64,000 bases of DNA. Origin: Streptomyces venezuelae (GTDB taxonomy: Bacteria > Actinomycetota > Actinomycetes > Streptomycetales > Streptomycetaceae). The notes under the pieces are model-generated. The model ran no database searches, was not told the origin of the DNA, and saw only the letters and a program-made list of their open reading frames with translations. The stretch is from NCBI RefSeq assembly GCF_008642355.1, contig NZ_CP029193.1, positions 7,526,001 through 7,590,000 on the forward strand. The letters are read 5' to 3'. A program made the translations under genes and the position numbers. Positions within the stretch are counted from its first letter, which is position 1. The number at the start of each line of letters is the position of its first letter. This document shows, in pieces, positions 52,934 through 62,385 of this stretch.

Positions 52934-54217
52934 ATGAGACAGCGCCCACGGATCACACGGCACACAGGCCCCATCCCCACCTCCCACAAGCCGCGGAAGG
53001 CCGCGCGCCCGAGCCCCGCGAAGGCCGCCGCCGGCGCCCTCCTGATCGCCGGTCTCGCGGGCACCGCGGCCTGCACGGCCCAGCAGCCGGCGACAGGCCA
53101 TGAGCCCGTCCGGCACGGTGACTCCCACCGCGCCGACGAGGGCGCGGCCCCGGCGCACCGCCCGGCCGGCGGCTCCGCGGCAGGCAAGCGCGGCTTCACC
53201 CTCGCCGCCTCCGGCGACGTCCTGCCGCACGCCTCGATCATCCGCAAGGCCCACGCGGACGCGGGCGGCGACGGCTACGACTTCAAGCCGATGCTCGCGG
53301 GCGCCAAACCCGTCATCAGCAAGGCCGACCTGGCGATCTGCCACATGGAGACGGTCTACGGCGCCAACGGCGACTACAGCGGCTACCCCAGCTTCAAGTC
53401 CCCGCCCCAGGTGGCCCGCGCCCTCAAGGCCACCGGGTACGACGCGTGCTCAACCGCCTCCAACCACACCCTCGACGACGGCGCGGACGGCGTGCGCCGC
53501 ACCCTGGACGCGCTCGACAAGGCGGGCGTCAAACACGCGGGCTCGGCCCGCACGGCCGCCGAGGACAAGACCCCGGCGTGGCTGCGGGCGGGCGACGCGA
53601 AGGTCGCGCAGCTCGCGTACACGTACGGCACGAACGGCTATCCGTTGCCGAAGGGCAAGCCGTGGACCGTCGACCTCATCGACCGCGACAAGATCGTCGC
53701 GGACGCCAGGGCGGCCCGCAGGGCGGGCGCGGACGTCGTGGTCGTCAGCCTGCACTGGGGCACCGAGTGGCAGGACGCGCCCGACAAGCAGCAGTTGCGG
53801 CTCGGGAAACAGCTCACGGCGTCCCGCACCGGCGGGCGCCCCGACATCGACCTCATCCTCGGCACCCATGCCCACGTGCCGCAGGCCTACGAGAAGGTCA
53901 ACGGCACCTGGGTCGTCTACGGCATGGGCGACCAGGTCGCCGGCGAGATGATCAATCACGAGGGCGCGCACGACCCGCGCGGCAACCAGGGAACCATCGC
54001 CCGCTTCACCTTCGCGCCGCCCGCCGAGGCGGGCGCCCGCTGGGAGGTGCGGAAGGCCGAGTTCCTCCCGATGCTGTTCGACACGGACTCCGTCCGCGTC
54101 GTCAACCTCAACACCGCCCTCGACCGCGGCGCCGACCTGGGCGACGTCCGTGACCGCATCCGCCGCGTCGTCCTCAGCCGCGGCGCGGGCAAGGACGGCC
54201 TCGTCATGGGGAAGTAG
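52934..54217 (+). CDS. CapA-family poly-gamma-glutamate/wall-related metallophosphatase-fold protein
   Basis: A 427-residue exported protein, ATG at 52934 after AGGGAG. A basic start is followed by a hydrophobic stretch ending TAACTAQ, possibly a lipoprotein signal. The CapA/calcineurin-like motifs include ASGDVLPH, CHMETVYG, CSTASNHTLDDGADG and LILGTHAHVPQAYEKV. In Bacillus CapA takes part in poly-gamma-glutamate capsule export. The wider family in actinobacteria is uncharacterised. A hairpin overlaps the stop codon. Confidence 0.88.
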   Translation: MRQRPRITRHTGPIPTSHKPRKAARPSPAKAAAGALLIAGLAGTAACTAQQPATGHEPVRHGDSHRADEGAAPAHRPAGGSAAGKRGFTLAASGDVLPHASIIRKAHADAGGDGYDFKPMLAGAKPVISKADLAICHMETVYGANGDYSGYPSFKSPPQVARALKATGYDACSTASNHTLDDGADGVRRTLDALDKAGVKHAGSARTAAEDKTPAWLRAGDAKVAQLAYTYGTNGYPLPKGKPWTVDLIDRDKIVADARAARRAGADVVVVSLHWGTEWQDAPDKQQLRLGKQLTASRTGGRPDIDLILGTHAHVPQAYEKVNGTWVVYGMGDQVAGEMINHEGAHDPRGNQGTIARFTFAPPAEAGARWEVRKAEFLPMLFDTDSVRVVNLNTALDRGADLGDVRDRIRRVVLSRGAGKDGLVMGK

Positions 54218-54241
54218 CCGCGACAGGACCGGTCGCGGCTA
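54215..54241 (+). terminator. Hairpin terminator overlapping the CapA stop codon
   Basis: TAGCCGCGAC (54215-54224) pairs perfectly with GTCGCGGCTA (54232-54241) around a 7-base loop. It lies between the convergent CapA and amino-acid permease genes. Confidence 0.75.
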
Positions 54242-54261
54242 GGGCCGGGCCGGGAATCGCC

Positions 54262-55695
54262 TCACTTCCCGGCGCCGCTCCCGTCCGTCCTCGCCAGCTC
54301 CGACTTGCGGTACGAGTAGCCGAAGTAGACGACGAGGCCGAGCGCGAACCACACGGCGAACCGCGCCCAGGTCTGCCACTGCAGGAACGTGATCAGCCAG
54401 ATCGAGAAGACCACCCCGATCGCGGGCACCACCGGCATGCCGGGGCAGCGGAACGTGCGCGGCAGCTCCGGCCGCTTGTACCGCAGCACGATCACCGCGA
54501 CGCACACCACCACGAACGCCAGCAGGATGCCGATGTTGGTCAGCTCGGCCGCCTCGCCGATGGGCAGGAACCCGGCGATGGCGGCCGACGCGACCCCGAC
54601 GATCCACGTCACACGCGTCGGCACGTGCCGCGTCGGATGCGTCTTGGCGAACCACTTGGGAAGGAGACCGTCCCGGCTCATCGAGAACCACACGCGCGTG
54701 CAGCCCAGCATGAACGTGAACATCACGGTGAGGATGCCGATGATCGCGCCCACCGCGATGACATCCGCGAGACCGCCGAGCCCCACGGACTTGAAGGCCG
54801 TGGAGAAGCCGCTCTCCGGGTCGACGTCCTTGTAGCTCTGCATGCCGGTGAGGACCAGGCACGCGAGGACGTACAGCACCATCGAGATGGCGAGGGAGTA
54901 CAGGATCGCCTTCGGCATGTGCCGCTGCGCGTCCTTGGACTCCTCGGCCGCCGTCGACATGGCGTCGTAGCCGAACACCGCGAAGAAGACGGTCGCCGCG
55001 CCCGTGAAAGCGCCGCTGACCCCGTAGGGGAAGAACGGATCGTAGTTGCCGGTCTCGATGTGGAAGAAGCCGACCGCGATCACGACGAGGACCACGATCA
55101 CCTTCAGGACGACCACGATCATCTCGAAGCGCGCGGCGTTCTTGATGCCGAGCGTCAGCAGGTACGCGATGAACAGGCACAGCACCGCGGCGAACAGGTC
55201 GACCTTGTGCCCGTCGCCGGTGCCGGGCGCCCCCATCATCCAGTTCGGCAGCTCGGCGCCCATCTCCTCGACGAGGAATCCGAAGTACCCGGAGATGCCG
55301 ATGGCGACCACGGCGACGATCGCGGTGTACTCCAGGAGCAGGTCCCAGCCGATGAACCAGCCGGTCAGCTCGCCGAGCACCACATAGCCGTAGGTGTACG
55401 CCGACCCCGCCTTCGGGATCATGCCGGCGAACTCGGCGTACGAGAAGGCGGCGGCCGCGCTCGCGACACCGGCGATCAGGAAGGAGATCAGCACCGCGGG
55501 GCCCGCCGTGCCGTTGGCGACGGCCCCGGCGAGGCTGAAGATGCCGGCGCCGATGATCCCGCCGACGCCGATGGCGGTGAGCTGCCAGAGCCCGAGGGAC
55601 TTGGCGAGCCCGCCGCCCGCCCCCTCCTCGGTCTCCTCGATCTGCTCGATGGGCTTGCGGCGCAGCACGCCCTGACCCATCCGTAGTCCCGACAT
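54262..55695 (-). CDS. APC-family amino-acid permease (cationic amino-acid transporter-like)
   Basis: A 477-residue membrane protein with about 12-13 hydrophobic helices. The APC start GLWQLTAIGVGGIIGAGIFS, with its unwound Gly stretch in helix 1, is clear. The pattern SYAEFAGMIPKAGSAYTYGY follows in helix 3. The ATG at 55695 has GGTGGAG seven bases upstream. In the family such carriers take up Lys, Arg or other amino acids with protons. No amino-acid catabolic genes are adjacent. Confidence 0.93.
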   Translation of the reverse strand: MSGLRMGQGVLRRKPIEQIEETEEGAGGGLAKSLGLWQLTAIGVGGIIGAGIFSLAGAVANGTAGPAVLISFLIAGVASAAAAFSYAEFAGMIPKAGSAYTYGYVVLGELTGWFIGWDLLLEYTAIVAVVAIGISGYFGFLVEEMGAELPNWMMGAPGTGDGHKVDLFAAVLCLFIAYLLTLGIKNAARFEMIVVVLKVIVVLVVIAVGFFHIETGNYDPFFPYGVSGAFTGAATVFFAVFGYDAMSTAAEESKDAQRHMPKAILYSLAISMVLYVLACLVLTGMQSYKDVDPESGFSTAFKSVGLGGLADVIAVGAIIGILTVMFTFMLGCTRVWFSMSRDGLLPKWFAKTHPTRHVPTRVTWIVGVASAAIAGFLPIGEAAELTNIGILLAFVVVCVAVIVLRYKRPELPRTFRCPGMPVVPAIGVVFSIWLITFLQWQTWARFAVWFALGLVVYFGYSYRKSELARTDGSGAGK

Positions 55696-55833
55696 GAGCT
55701 CCACCTCTTCGCAGACGGCCGTCGGCTGATGGCGGATCATGATGGCCCAGCGCGCGGCGCTACGGAAGGAGCCACACCAGGTCAGGTCATGCGGGTATGA
55801 CGGAGTATGCGGGTTCCGCGGAGTACGCGGGTC

Positions 55834-56295
55834 CTACGGAACCACCGTGACCGGCCAGCGGCCCGCCTTGACCAGTCGGACGGCGACCGAGCCCACGATG
55901 CGGTGGCCCGCCTGCTCGGAGGCGCCCACGACGACGGCGTCGGCCTTGAGGTCGTCGGCCGCGGTGACCAGACCGGTGTAGGGGTCACCCCGGAAGGTGT
56001 GGAACTCCCAGCGGACGTCGAATATGTCCTTCACCCGCTCGGTCGCGGCCCGGATCTCCGCGATGAGCCCCTCGGCGATCTCGTCGGTGGTCTCGGCGAC
56101 CGGCACCCCGAACGCGGCACCCGCCGCAAGGACCGGCTGGATGTACACGACGGCGAGCAGAGCCCGCTGCCGTCGCGCCAGGCCACCGGCATATGCCGCA
56201 GCTCTCAGCGAGGAGTCGGAGCCGTCGACCCCGACGACGATCACCTTGGGCCCGTCGGTGCCGCGTTCGAACTGCTGGGACTGGTCTTCACTCAC
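55834..56295 (-). CDS. Universal stress protein (UspA family)
   Basis: A 153-residue cytosolic protein with a UspA fold: KVIVVGVDGSDSSLRAAAYA at the start and VVVGASEQAGHRIVGSVA near the end. The ATP-binding G-2x-G-9x-G-S/T pattern is only partly kept. The start is a GTG. A TAATCT box ends exactly six bases before it (reading leftward), so the transcript may be leaderless. It is divergent from lysX across 156 bases. Confidence 0.9.
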   Translation of the reverse strand: MSEDQSQQFERGTDGPKVIVVGVDGSDSSLRAAAYAGGLARRQRALLAVVYIQPVLAAGAAFGVPVAETTDEIAEGLIAEIRAATERVKDIFDVRWEFHTFRGDPYTGLVTAADDLKADAVVVGASEQAGHRIVGSVAVRLVKAGRWPVTVVP

Positions 56296-56451
56296 GCCCA
56301 GAGATTAGCGGAGGCATTCATACCGCCTGAGTTCCGGGCCGGGCGGGCCGGGCGAGGCGTACCCCTCGACCCGCCGCGCCGGGTGGGCCCGCATGCCCCG
56401 TCCCGCCGCCCTCGACGCGCGCGGCGGCACACCTCTTCCTAGAGTCGTGCC

Positions 56452-59400
56452 ATGACGGTGAGCACGGAGGAGCCCGAGGCCGGAGGACGGATACGGGCCG
56501 GGAACGGCTTCCTCGGCCGCGTTCCGGAAGGCTTCGCCGCCTTCTTCGGCGCGCTCGGCGTCTTCTGCGCGGTCGTCGCGGTCATCTCGCCGCTGCGCCG
56601 CCTGCTCATGCCCGTCATCCGCGTCCTCGACCTCCTGACGGTCCCGGTCAGCGCGAACCTCGCGTACGCCGTCTTCCTCTTCCTGCTCGCCGCCGCGACC
56701 GCCGCCCGCAAGAAGGTCGCCTGGTGGCTCGTCGTCAGCTACCTGGGTCTGCTCCTCGCCTTCGACGTGCTGGGCGCGGCCCTCGGCTTCTGGGCGGAGT
56801 CGCTGCCCTCCTTCGTGATCTGCGGCGCCGCCTTCGTCCTGTTGATCCTCGCCCGCAAGGAGTTCTCCGCCGACTCCCGGCGCGGCGCCGTGTGGCGGGC
56901 CACCGCGGTCCTCGCCACCGGACTCGGCGTCGCGATCCTGGCGGGCTGGGGCCTGGTCGAGCTGTTCCCCGGCACCCTCGTGCGCGGCGAGCGGCTGCTG
57001 TGGGCTGCGAACCGGGTCTGCGGCGGCCTGATCCACGGCCACGACTACTTCGACGGCGCCCCGCGGCGCGGCCTGTACTTCTGGCTCGGCCTGTTCGGCG
57101 CCCTCGCCCTGCTCAACGCCACCGCCACCCTCTTCCGCTCCCAGCGCATGGAAGCGGCCCTCCACGGCGACGAGGAGTCCCGCATCCGCGCCCTCCTCGG
57201 CGCCTACGGAGCACAGGACTCCCTCGGCTACTTCGCGACCCGGCGCGACAAGGCCGTCGTCTTCTCACCGAGCGGCAAGGCGGCCGTCACCTACCGCGTC
57301 GAGGCCGGCGTCTGCCTGGCCAGCGGCGACCCCGTCGGTGACCGTGAGGCCTGGCCGCACGCGATCGGCGCCTGGCTGGACGTGGCACGGCGGTACGCCT
57401 GGGCCCCCGCCGTGATGGGCGCCTCCGAGGACGGCGCGACCGCGTACGCCCGCGCCGGGCTCGGCGCGCTGCAACTGGGCGACGAGGCGATCCTGCACGT
57501 CGCCGACTTCGACCTGGACGGCCGCGACATGCGCGTCACCCGCCAGGCCGTCAACCGCGTCCGCCGCACCGGTGCCACCGCCCGCATCCGCCGGCACTCC
57601 ACCCTCACCGACGCGGAGATGGAGGAGATCGTCGACAAGGCCGACGCCTGGCGGGACACCGAGACCGAACGGGGCTTCTCCATGGCCCTGGACCGCCTCG
57701 GCGACCCCGAGGACGGCGACTGCCTCCTCGTCGAGGCCCTGGACGCCGACGGGAAACTCCTCGCGCTGCTCTCCCTCGTCCCCTGGGGCAAGGACGGCAT
57801 CTCCCTGGACCTGATGCGCCGCGACCGCACCGCACCCAACGGCGTCATGGAGTTCATGGTCGCCGAACTCTGCGCGGCCGCTCCCCGGTCCGGTGTGCGC
57901 CGCATCTCCCTGAACTTCGCCGTGTTCCGCTCGGTCTTCGAGGAGGGCGGCCGCATCGGCGCCGGCCCGGTGCTGCGGTTGTGGCGCAAGCTGCTCCTTT
58001 TCTTTTCCAAGTGGTGGCAGCTGGAGGCGCTCTACCGCTCCAACGCCAAGTACCACCCCGAGTGGTATCCGCGGTTCATCTGTTACGGCGACAGCGGCGC
58101 CCTCGCCCGCATCAGCCTGGCGTCCGGCATCGCCGAGGGCTTCGTCTCGGTGCCATCCCTGCGCAAGCTCTGGGGCAAGGGCCACAAGCCGCGGGGCGTC
58201 ACGCAGCCCGCGACCACCGAGGGCCTCCCGTCGATCGCCGCACTCGGCCTCTCCGGCGCGGACGACGCCACCCACACCGATCCGGCATCGAAGCTCCCCG
58301 AACAGATCCGCATCCGGCACCGCAAACTCGACCGCCTGCGTGAACAGGGCGTCGACCCCTACCCCGTGGGGCTGCCCCCGCGCACCCACGAACTCGCCGC
58401 CGTACACCGGGACATGACGGAGTCACAGGTCACTGTGGCGGGCCGCGTCATGCTCGTACGCGACTTCGGCGGCATCGTCTTCGTCGTCCTGCGCGACTGG
58501 TCGGGCGACCTCCAGCTCGCCCTCTCCCGCGACACCTCGGGCCCCGACGTCCTGGACCGCTTCACCGCGGGGACCGACATCGGCGACCACATCACCGCCA
58601 CCGGCACCGTCGGCACCAGCGACCGGGGCGAGCTCACCGTCTTCGTCACCGACTGGCACCTCACCGGCAAATGCCTGCGCCCGCTCCCCGACAAGCGCCG
58701 CGGCCTGACCGACCCCGAGGCCAAGGTCCGCAGGCGCTACCTCGACCTGGTCACGAGCCCCGGCGCCCGCGACGTGGTCCGCGCCCGCTCCACCGCCGTA
58801 CAGGCGCTGCGGCAGGGCCTCCTCGACCGCGGCTACCTCGAGGTCGAGACGCCGATGCTCCAGCAGATCCACGGCGGCGCCAACGCGCGCCCCTTCACCA
58901 CCCACATCAACGCCTACGACCTCGACCTGTATCTGCGCATCGCCCCCGAGCTGTACCTGAAGCGGCTCTGCGTCGGCGGCATGGAGAAGGTCTTCGAGAT
59001 GGGCCGCACCTTCCGCAACGAGGGCGTCTCCTACAAACACAACCCCGAGTTCACGATGCTGGAGGCCTACCAGGCCTTCGCCGACTACGACGTGATGCTC
59101 GACCTCACCCGCGAACTGATCCAGGGCGCCGCGACCGCCGCGTTCGGCAGGCCGGTGGTCTGCAAGGACGGCGTCGAGCACGACATCTCCGGGCCCTGGC
59201 CCGTCAAGACGGTGTACGGCGCGATCTCCGAAGCGCTGGGCCAGGAGATCGACGCGGACACGCCGGTGGAGGCGCTGCGCCGACTGTGCGACCGGGCCGC
59301 CGTCCCTTACACGACGGACGACGGCCGCGGCGACGTCGTCCTGGAGATGTACGAGCGGCTCGTCGAGGAGAGGACGAAGCTGCCCACCTTCTACAAGGAC

Positions 59401-59736
59401 TTCCCGACCGACGTGTCGCCGCTCACCCGCCGGCACCGCACCGACCCACGCCTCGCCGAACGCTGGGACCTCGTCGCCTTCGGTACGGAACTCGGCACCG
59501 CCTACTCGGAGTTGACCGACCCCGTCGAGCAGCGCCGCCGCCTCACGGCGCAGTCACTGCTGGCCGCCGGGGGAGACCCCGAGGCCATGGAGATCGACGA
59601 GGACTTCCTCGACGCGCTGGAGTACGCGATGCCCCCCACCGGCGGCCTCGGTATCGGCGTCGACCGGCTCGTCATGTTCCTCACCGGCCTGACCATCCGC
59701 GAGACCCTGCCCTTCCCGCTGGTCCGCCGCGTCTGA
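56452..59736 (+). CDS. lysX: LysX: lysylphosphatidylglycerol synthase fused to lysyl-tRNA synthetase
   Basis: A 1094-residue membrane protein that charges tRNA with Lys and transfers Lys to phosphatidylglycerol, reducing surface negative charge. Residues about 20-240 hold six or seven hydrophobic helices. An MprF-type transferase domain (about 260-585) is next. The C-terminal class II LysRS has an OB fold (AGRVMLVRDFGGIVFVVLRD), motif 1/2 (MGRTFRNEGVSYKHNPEFTM) and motif 3 (GGLGIGVDRLVMFLTGL). The ATG at 56452 has TAGAGT ending six bases upstream and no ribosome site, so it is a leaderless candidate. LysX gives resistance to cationic peptides in mycobacteria. Confidence 0.96.
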   Translation: MTVSTEEPEAGGRIRAGNGFLGRVPEGFAAFFGALGVFCAVVAVISPLRRLLMPVIRVLDLLTVPVSANLAYAVFLFLLAAATAARKKVAWWLVVSYLGLLLAFDVLGAALGFWAESLPSFVICGAAFVLLILARKEFSADSRRGAVWRATAVLATGLGVAILAGWGLVELFPGTLVRGERLLWAANRVCGGLIHGHDYFDGAPRRGLYFWLGLFGALALLNATATLFRSQRMEAALHGDEESRIRALLGAYGAQDSLGYFATRRDKAVVFSPSGKAAVTYRVEAGVCLASGDPVGDREAWPHAIGAWLDVARRYAWAPAVMGASEDGATAYARAGLGALQLGDEAILHVADFDLDGRDMRVTRQAVNRVRRTGATARIRRHSTLTDAEMEEIVDKADAWRDTETERGFSMALDRLGDPEDGDCLLVEALDADGKLLALLSLVPWGKDGISLDLMRRDRTAPNGVMEFMVAELCAAAPRSGVRRISLNFAVFRSVFEEGGRIGAGPVLRLWRKLLLFFSKWWQLEALYRSNAKYHPEWYPRFICYGDSGALARISLASGIAEGFVSVPSLRKLWGKGHKPRGVTQPATTEGLPSIAALGLSGADDATHTDPASKLPEQIRIRHRKLDRLREQGVDPYPVGLPPRTHELAAVHRDMTESQVTVAGRVMLVRDFGGIVFVVLRDWSGDLQLALSRDTSGPDVLDRFTAGTDIGDHITATGTVGTSDRGELTVFVTDWHLTGKCLRPLPDKRRGLTDPEAKVRRRYLDLVTSPGARDVVRARSTAVQALRQGLLDRGYLEVETPMLQQIHGGANARPFTTHINAYDLDLYLRIAPELYLKRLCVGGMEKVFEMGRTFRNEGVSYKHNPEFTMLEAYQAFADYDVMLDLTRELIQGAATAAFGRPVVCKDGVEHDISGPWPVKTVYGAISEALGQEIDADTPVEALRRLCDRAAVPYTTDDGRGDVVLEMYERLVEERTKLPTFYKDFPTDVSPLTRRHRTDPRLAERWDLVAFGTELGTAYSELTDPVEQRRRLTAQSLLAAGGDPEAMEIDEDFLDALEYAMPPTGGLGIGVDRLVMFLTGLTIRETLPFPLVRRV

Positions 59737-59806
59737 ACGGGTGCTTTCGGGAGCCGCCCCGGTGTTGGTGTTCCGCCCCGGCCTTCCGCCATGCGACGGA
59801 TTAGTC

Positions 59807-60673
59807 ATGAAAGAAGATCAGCTGACCCCGGGGCGGCGGGCCCTGCTCCGCGCCGCGGCGCTCCTCGGCCTGGCCACGACCGCGGCGTGCGGGGAAGCGG
59901 GTGGCCCATCCGCCCCGGGCGCGTCCGCCCCCGGGCCCTCCGCCTCCGCGGGCGGACCCGCCGGAGGCCCGCCCGCCGCCCGCCGCCTCAAACCCTCCGC
60001 GTACCGCCTGCAGCCCCTCACCGGATACGGCCCCCAGCGCGCCCGGCGGGCCCTGCCCCAGGTGCGCAGGGCACCGATCCTGCGCATGCCGGGCCGGGAG
60101 CGGTCGATGGTCCTGTCGTTCGACGACGGGCCCGACCCGCGCTACACACCGGACATCCTGCGGACGCTCCGCAAGCACGACGTGCGGGCGATGTTCTTCG
60201 TCTGCGGCGAGATGGCCGCCGACAACCGGGACCTGCTGCGCCGGATGGCCGACGACGGGCACGTGATCGGCAACCACACCTGGAGCCACCCGCTGCTGAC
60301 CCGCATGGGCAGGGCCGCGATGCGCGAGGAGATCGAACGCACCTGTGACGTCATCGAGGAGGTCACCGGCGAGCCTCCCGAGTGGTTCAGGGCCCCCTAT
60401 GGCGCGTGGAACCGCAACGCCTTCCAGCTGGGCGCCGAGCTCGGCATGGAACCGCTCGCCTGGACGGTGGACACCCTCGACTGGACCGAGCCCGGCGCGG
60501 CGACCATCACGCGGCGCGTGCGGTCCGGCGCGGGGCCCGGCGTCGTGGTGCTGTCGCACGACGCGGGCGGCGACCGTTCGGGCAGCGTCGAGGCGCTGCA
60601 CACGTACCTGCCGGAACTGCTCGACTCCGGCTACCGCCTCACGGTGCCGAGCCGCTACGTGTCCATGTCCTGA
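59807..60673 (+). CDS. Secreted polysaccharide deacetylase (CE4/NodB) lipoprotein
   Basis: A 288-residue exported enzyme, ATG at 59807. The signal ends in LATTAAC, a probable lipobox. The NodB homology domain has motif 1 SFDDGPDPRYTPDIL, motif 2 with metal ligands in VIGNHTWSHPL (HTxxHP) and motif 3 RAPYGAWN. The tail motif VVLSHDAGGDR provides the catalytic His. It should remove N-acetyl groups from peptidoglycan or another cell-wall or extracellular glycan. It follows lysX by 70 bases and might share its transcript. It is convergent with the sortase gene. Confidence 0.92.
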   Translation: MKEDQLTPGRRALLRAAALLGLATTAACGEAGGPSAPGASAPGPSASAGGPAGGPPAARRLKPSAYRLQPLTGYGPQRARRALPQVRRAPILRMPGRERSMVLSFDDGPDPRYTPDILRTLRKHDVRAMFFVCGEMAADNRDLLRRMADDGHVIGNHTWSHPLLTRMGRAAMREEIERTCDVIEEVTGEPPEWFRAPYGAWNRNAFQLGAELGMEPLAWTVDTLDWTEPGAATITRRVRSGAGPGVVVLSHDAGGDRSGSVEALHTYLPELLDSGYRLTVPSRYVSMS

Positions 60674-60698
60674 GCCCCCCGCCCGTCGGTCGCTCTGC

Positions 60699-61388
60699 TC
60701 AGCGCACGGCGACCAGACGGGCGAACACCACGACGTTCCCGTCGTATCCGGACTGTTTGGAGAAACCGCCCCCGCAGGTGATGACCCGCAATTCGGGAGT
60801 TCCGCTGTTTCCGTACACGCGTTTGCCGGGGAACTTGTTCTTGTCGAAGACCTCGATGCCGTAGATCTCGAAAATCGCCGTCTTCTTGTCCGCGCGGCCG
60901 ACCTCGATGTGATTCCCCTTCTTCAGCGAGCCGAGGCCGTAGAAGACGGCGGGCCCCCGCTGGTTGTCCACATGGCCGACCACCACGGCCGTGCCCTTCT
61001 CGCCGGGCGACACGGCGCCCGTGAACCAGCCCGCGAGATTCGGGTCCTCGGGCGGTGGCGCGTCCACCCACCCCTCGGAATCCAACCCCACCTGTATGAC
61101 CGGCGCGTCGACCCGGATGCCCTTGATCCGCACGCGCTCGGCCGGCGAGAACGTGAGCGGCACCGGGGCGGCGTCCCCCGCGTCGGGCGCACGGTCCGCC
61201 GCCGCCGCGGACGCGGGCTGCGGCGGGCCCACGTCGAATTCCCCGGAGCCGTTGCGGATCAACGCGAGTCCGGTCAGCAGGACGAGCGCCATCACACCCC
61301 ACGGGGCGCGCTTCTTCTGCTTCTCCGCCTCCTGGAAATCCTGCAGATCCTGGAATTCGAACTCGTCGGCCGGCTGGGACGAAGGCAT
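60699..61388 (-). CDS. Class F sortase
   Basis: A 229-residue membrane-anchored cysteine transpeptidase. One transmembrane helix (about 31-44) follows a cytosolic acidic start. The sortase domain has catalytic His139 (VVGHVDNQRGP), Cys205 (VITCGGGF) and a C-terminal Arg224. This is the class F form, common in actinobacteria. It is next to two related secreted proteins with C-terminal membrane anchors, at 61722 and 62386. These could be substrates or partners. The promoter-like element at 61437 is shared with the 62386 gene. Confidence 0.9.
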   Translation of the reverse strand: MPSSQPADEFEFQDLQDFQEAEKQKKRAPWGVMALVLLTGLALIRNGSGEFDVGPPQPASAAAADRAPDAGDAAPVPLTFSPAERVRIKGIRVDAPVIQVGLDSEGWVDAPPPEDPNLAGWFTGAVSPGEKGTAVVVGHVDNQRGPAVFYGLGSLKKGNHIEVGRADKKTAIFEIYGIEVFDKNKFPGKRVYGNSGTPELRVITCGGGFSKQSGYDGNVVVFARLVAVR

Positions 61389-61721
61389 GCTCTATCCCCT
61401 CTCGAACACGGCGGAGAGCCGTGTCCGTTGCGCGTACCAAAACGCTAAGCGCGGGGCGCGCGGCGTGCGAAAGGGCGGGAGCGAACGGGTGGCGACCGGT
61501 CCGAAGTGCGCCATCCGAGTCGCGCCCGGCAGGATTTTTCTGACGGTCCGTGACCTGCGGAGATGCCGGGTCACGCGGACGTGCCCCGGCGTGTCGTCTC
61601 ACCGGGACGGCCGAGCGCCGACATGCGGGTCCGCGCACGTCATCTGAGGGTCAGTCTGGGAGGCGCTCTCGCCGATCGACCGGGGACGGTATCCCCGGGG
61701 CGCCTTCCGCGGAGGATTGCC
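61389..61721. other. Divergent promoter region between sortase and secreted protein
   Basis: About 330 bases. On the sortase side lies CCAAAACGCTAAGC (61437-61450), the reverse complement of a -10-like TAGCGTTTT. The rest (about 61500-61720) is GC-rich without a gene. A GGAGGATTGCC site ends just before the ATG at 61722. Confidence 0.5.
61437..61450 (-). promoter_or_regulatory. Shared promoter-like element upstream of the sortase gene
   Basis: On the minus strand this reads GCTTAGCGTTTTGG. Two of 14 bases differ from the element at 63001-63014, in the same orientation before the related secreted-protein gene. The hexamer TAGCGT fits a -10 box. It is 52 bases from the sortase start. Confidence 0.4.
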
Positions 61722-62231
61722 ATGCGTACTTCTCGTATGCGGACCACACGTGCCCTCGCGGTCGCCGCGGCGGCCGTCGGTGCCGTCGGGCTCGCCGCCC
61801 CGGCCGCGTCCGCCTGGGCCGACCCGACCAACATCGTGGCGATGCCCAGCGTGATTCCGAGAGGAGGGCATCTGACGGTCACCGTCGACGGGACGTCCTG
61901 CCAGACGCCGGGCAGCAAGATCACGTCGCCCGCCTTCCCGGACACGAACCTGCACCAGATCTCGGGCGGCTCGACGGCGAGTGGCACCGCGGTCATCCAC
62001 AAGCACGCCCGCCCCGGCGCCTACGACATCACGGCCCACTGCGGCGGCAAGACGCTGACCCGCCCGGCCGCCTTCACCGTCATCCACGGCGGTGTGCGGG
62101 GCGGCGTCGGCGGCACCGCGCAGTCGGGCGCGACCGGCACCGACATGGCGATCGGCGGCGCGCTGGTCGCCGCGGCGCTGCTCGGTGGCGGGGTGTTCTG
62201 GATGCGCCGCCGCTCGGAGAACAGGATCTGA
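61722..62231 (+). CDS. Secreted protein with C-terminal membrane anchor (sortase-linked, paralogue of 62386 gene)
   Basis: A 169-residue exported protein, ATG at 61722 after GGAGGA. A signal peptide (1-31, ends ASAWA) is followed by a small beta-rich domain with two cysteines (near TSCQT and ITAHCGG). A Gly/Val-rich linker leads to a C-terminal helix (about 143-160) and Arg-rich tail (MRRRSENRI). The layout matches sortase substrates, but no LPxTG is present; the nearest is GATGTDM. It is divergent from the class F sortase. Confidence 0.8.
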   Translation: MRTSRMRTTRALAVAAAAVGAVGLAAPAASAWADPTNIVAMPSVIPRGGHLTVTVDGTSCQTPGSKITSPAFPDTNLHQISGGSTASGTAVIHKHARPGAYDITAHCGGKTLTRPAAFTVIHGGVRGGVGGTAQSGATGTDMAIGGALVAAALLGGGVFWMRRRSENRI

Positions 62232-62339
62232 GGGAACGGGACCTGACACGAGATCACGTACCGCCGTCGTGCCGGCGCGACCCCCTTCCGCCCCGCGCCC
62301 GGCACCACCCTGCTCGCACGGCAGGTGAGGAACGCCGCG

Positions 62340-62364
62340 CCCCCGGGACCAGACATCCCGGGGG
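62340..62364. terminator. Bidirectional hairpin between convergent secreted-protein genes
   Basis: CCCCCGGGA (62340-62348) pairs with TCCCGGGGG (62356-62364) around a 7-base loop. It lies in the 154-base gap between two convergent genes, so it can end both transcripts. Confidence 0.7.
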
Positions 62365-62385
62365 TCGCGCGCTGCCCGGCTCGCC

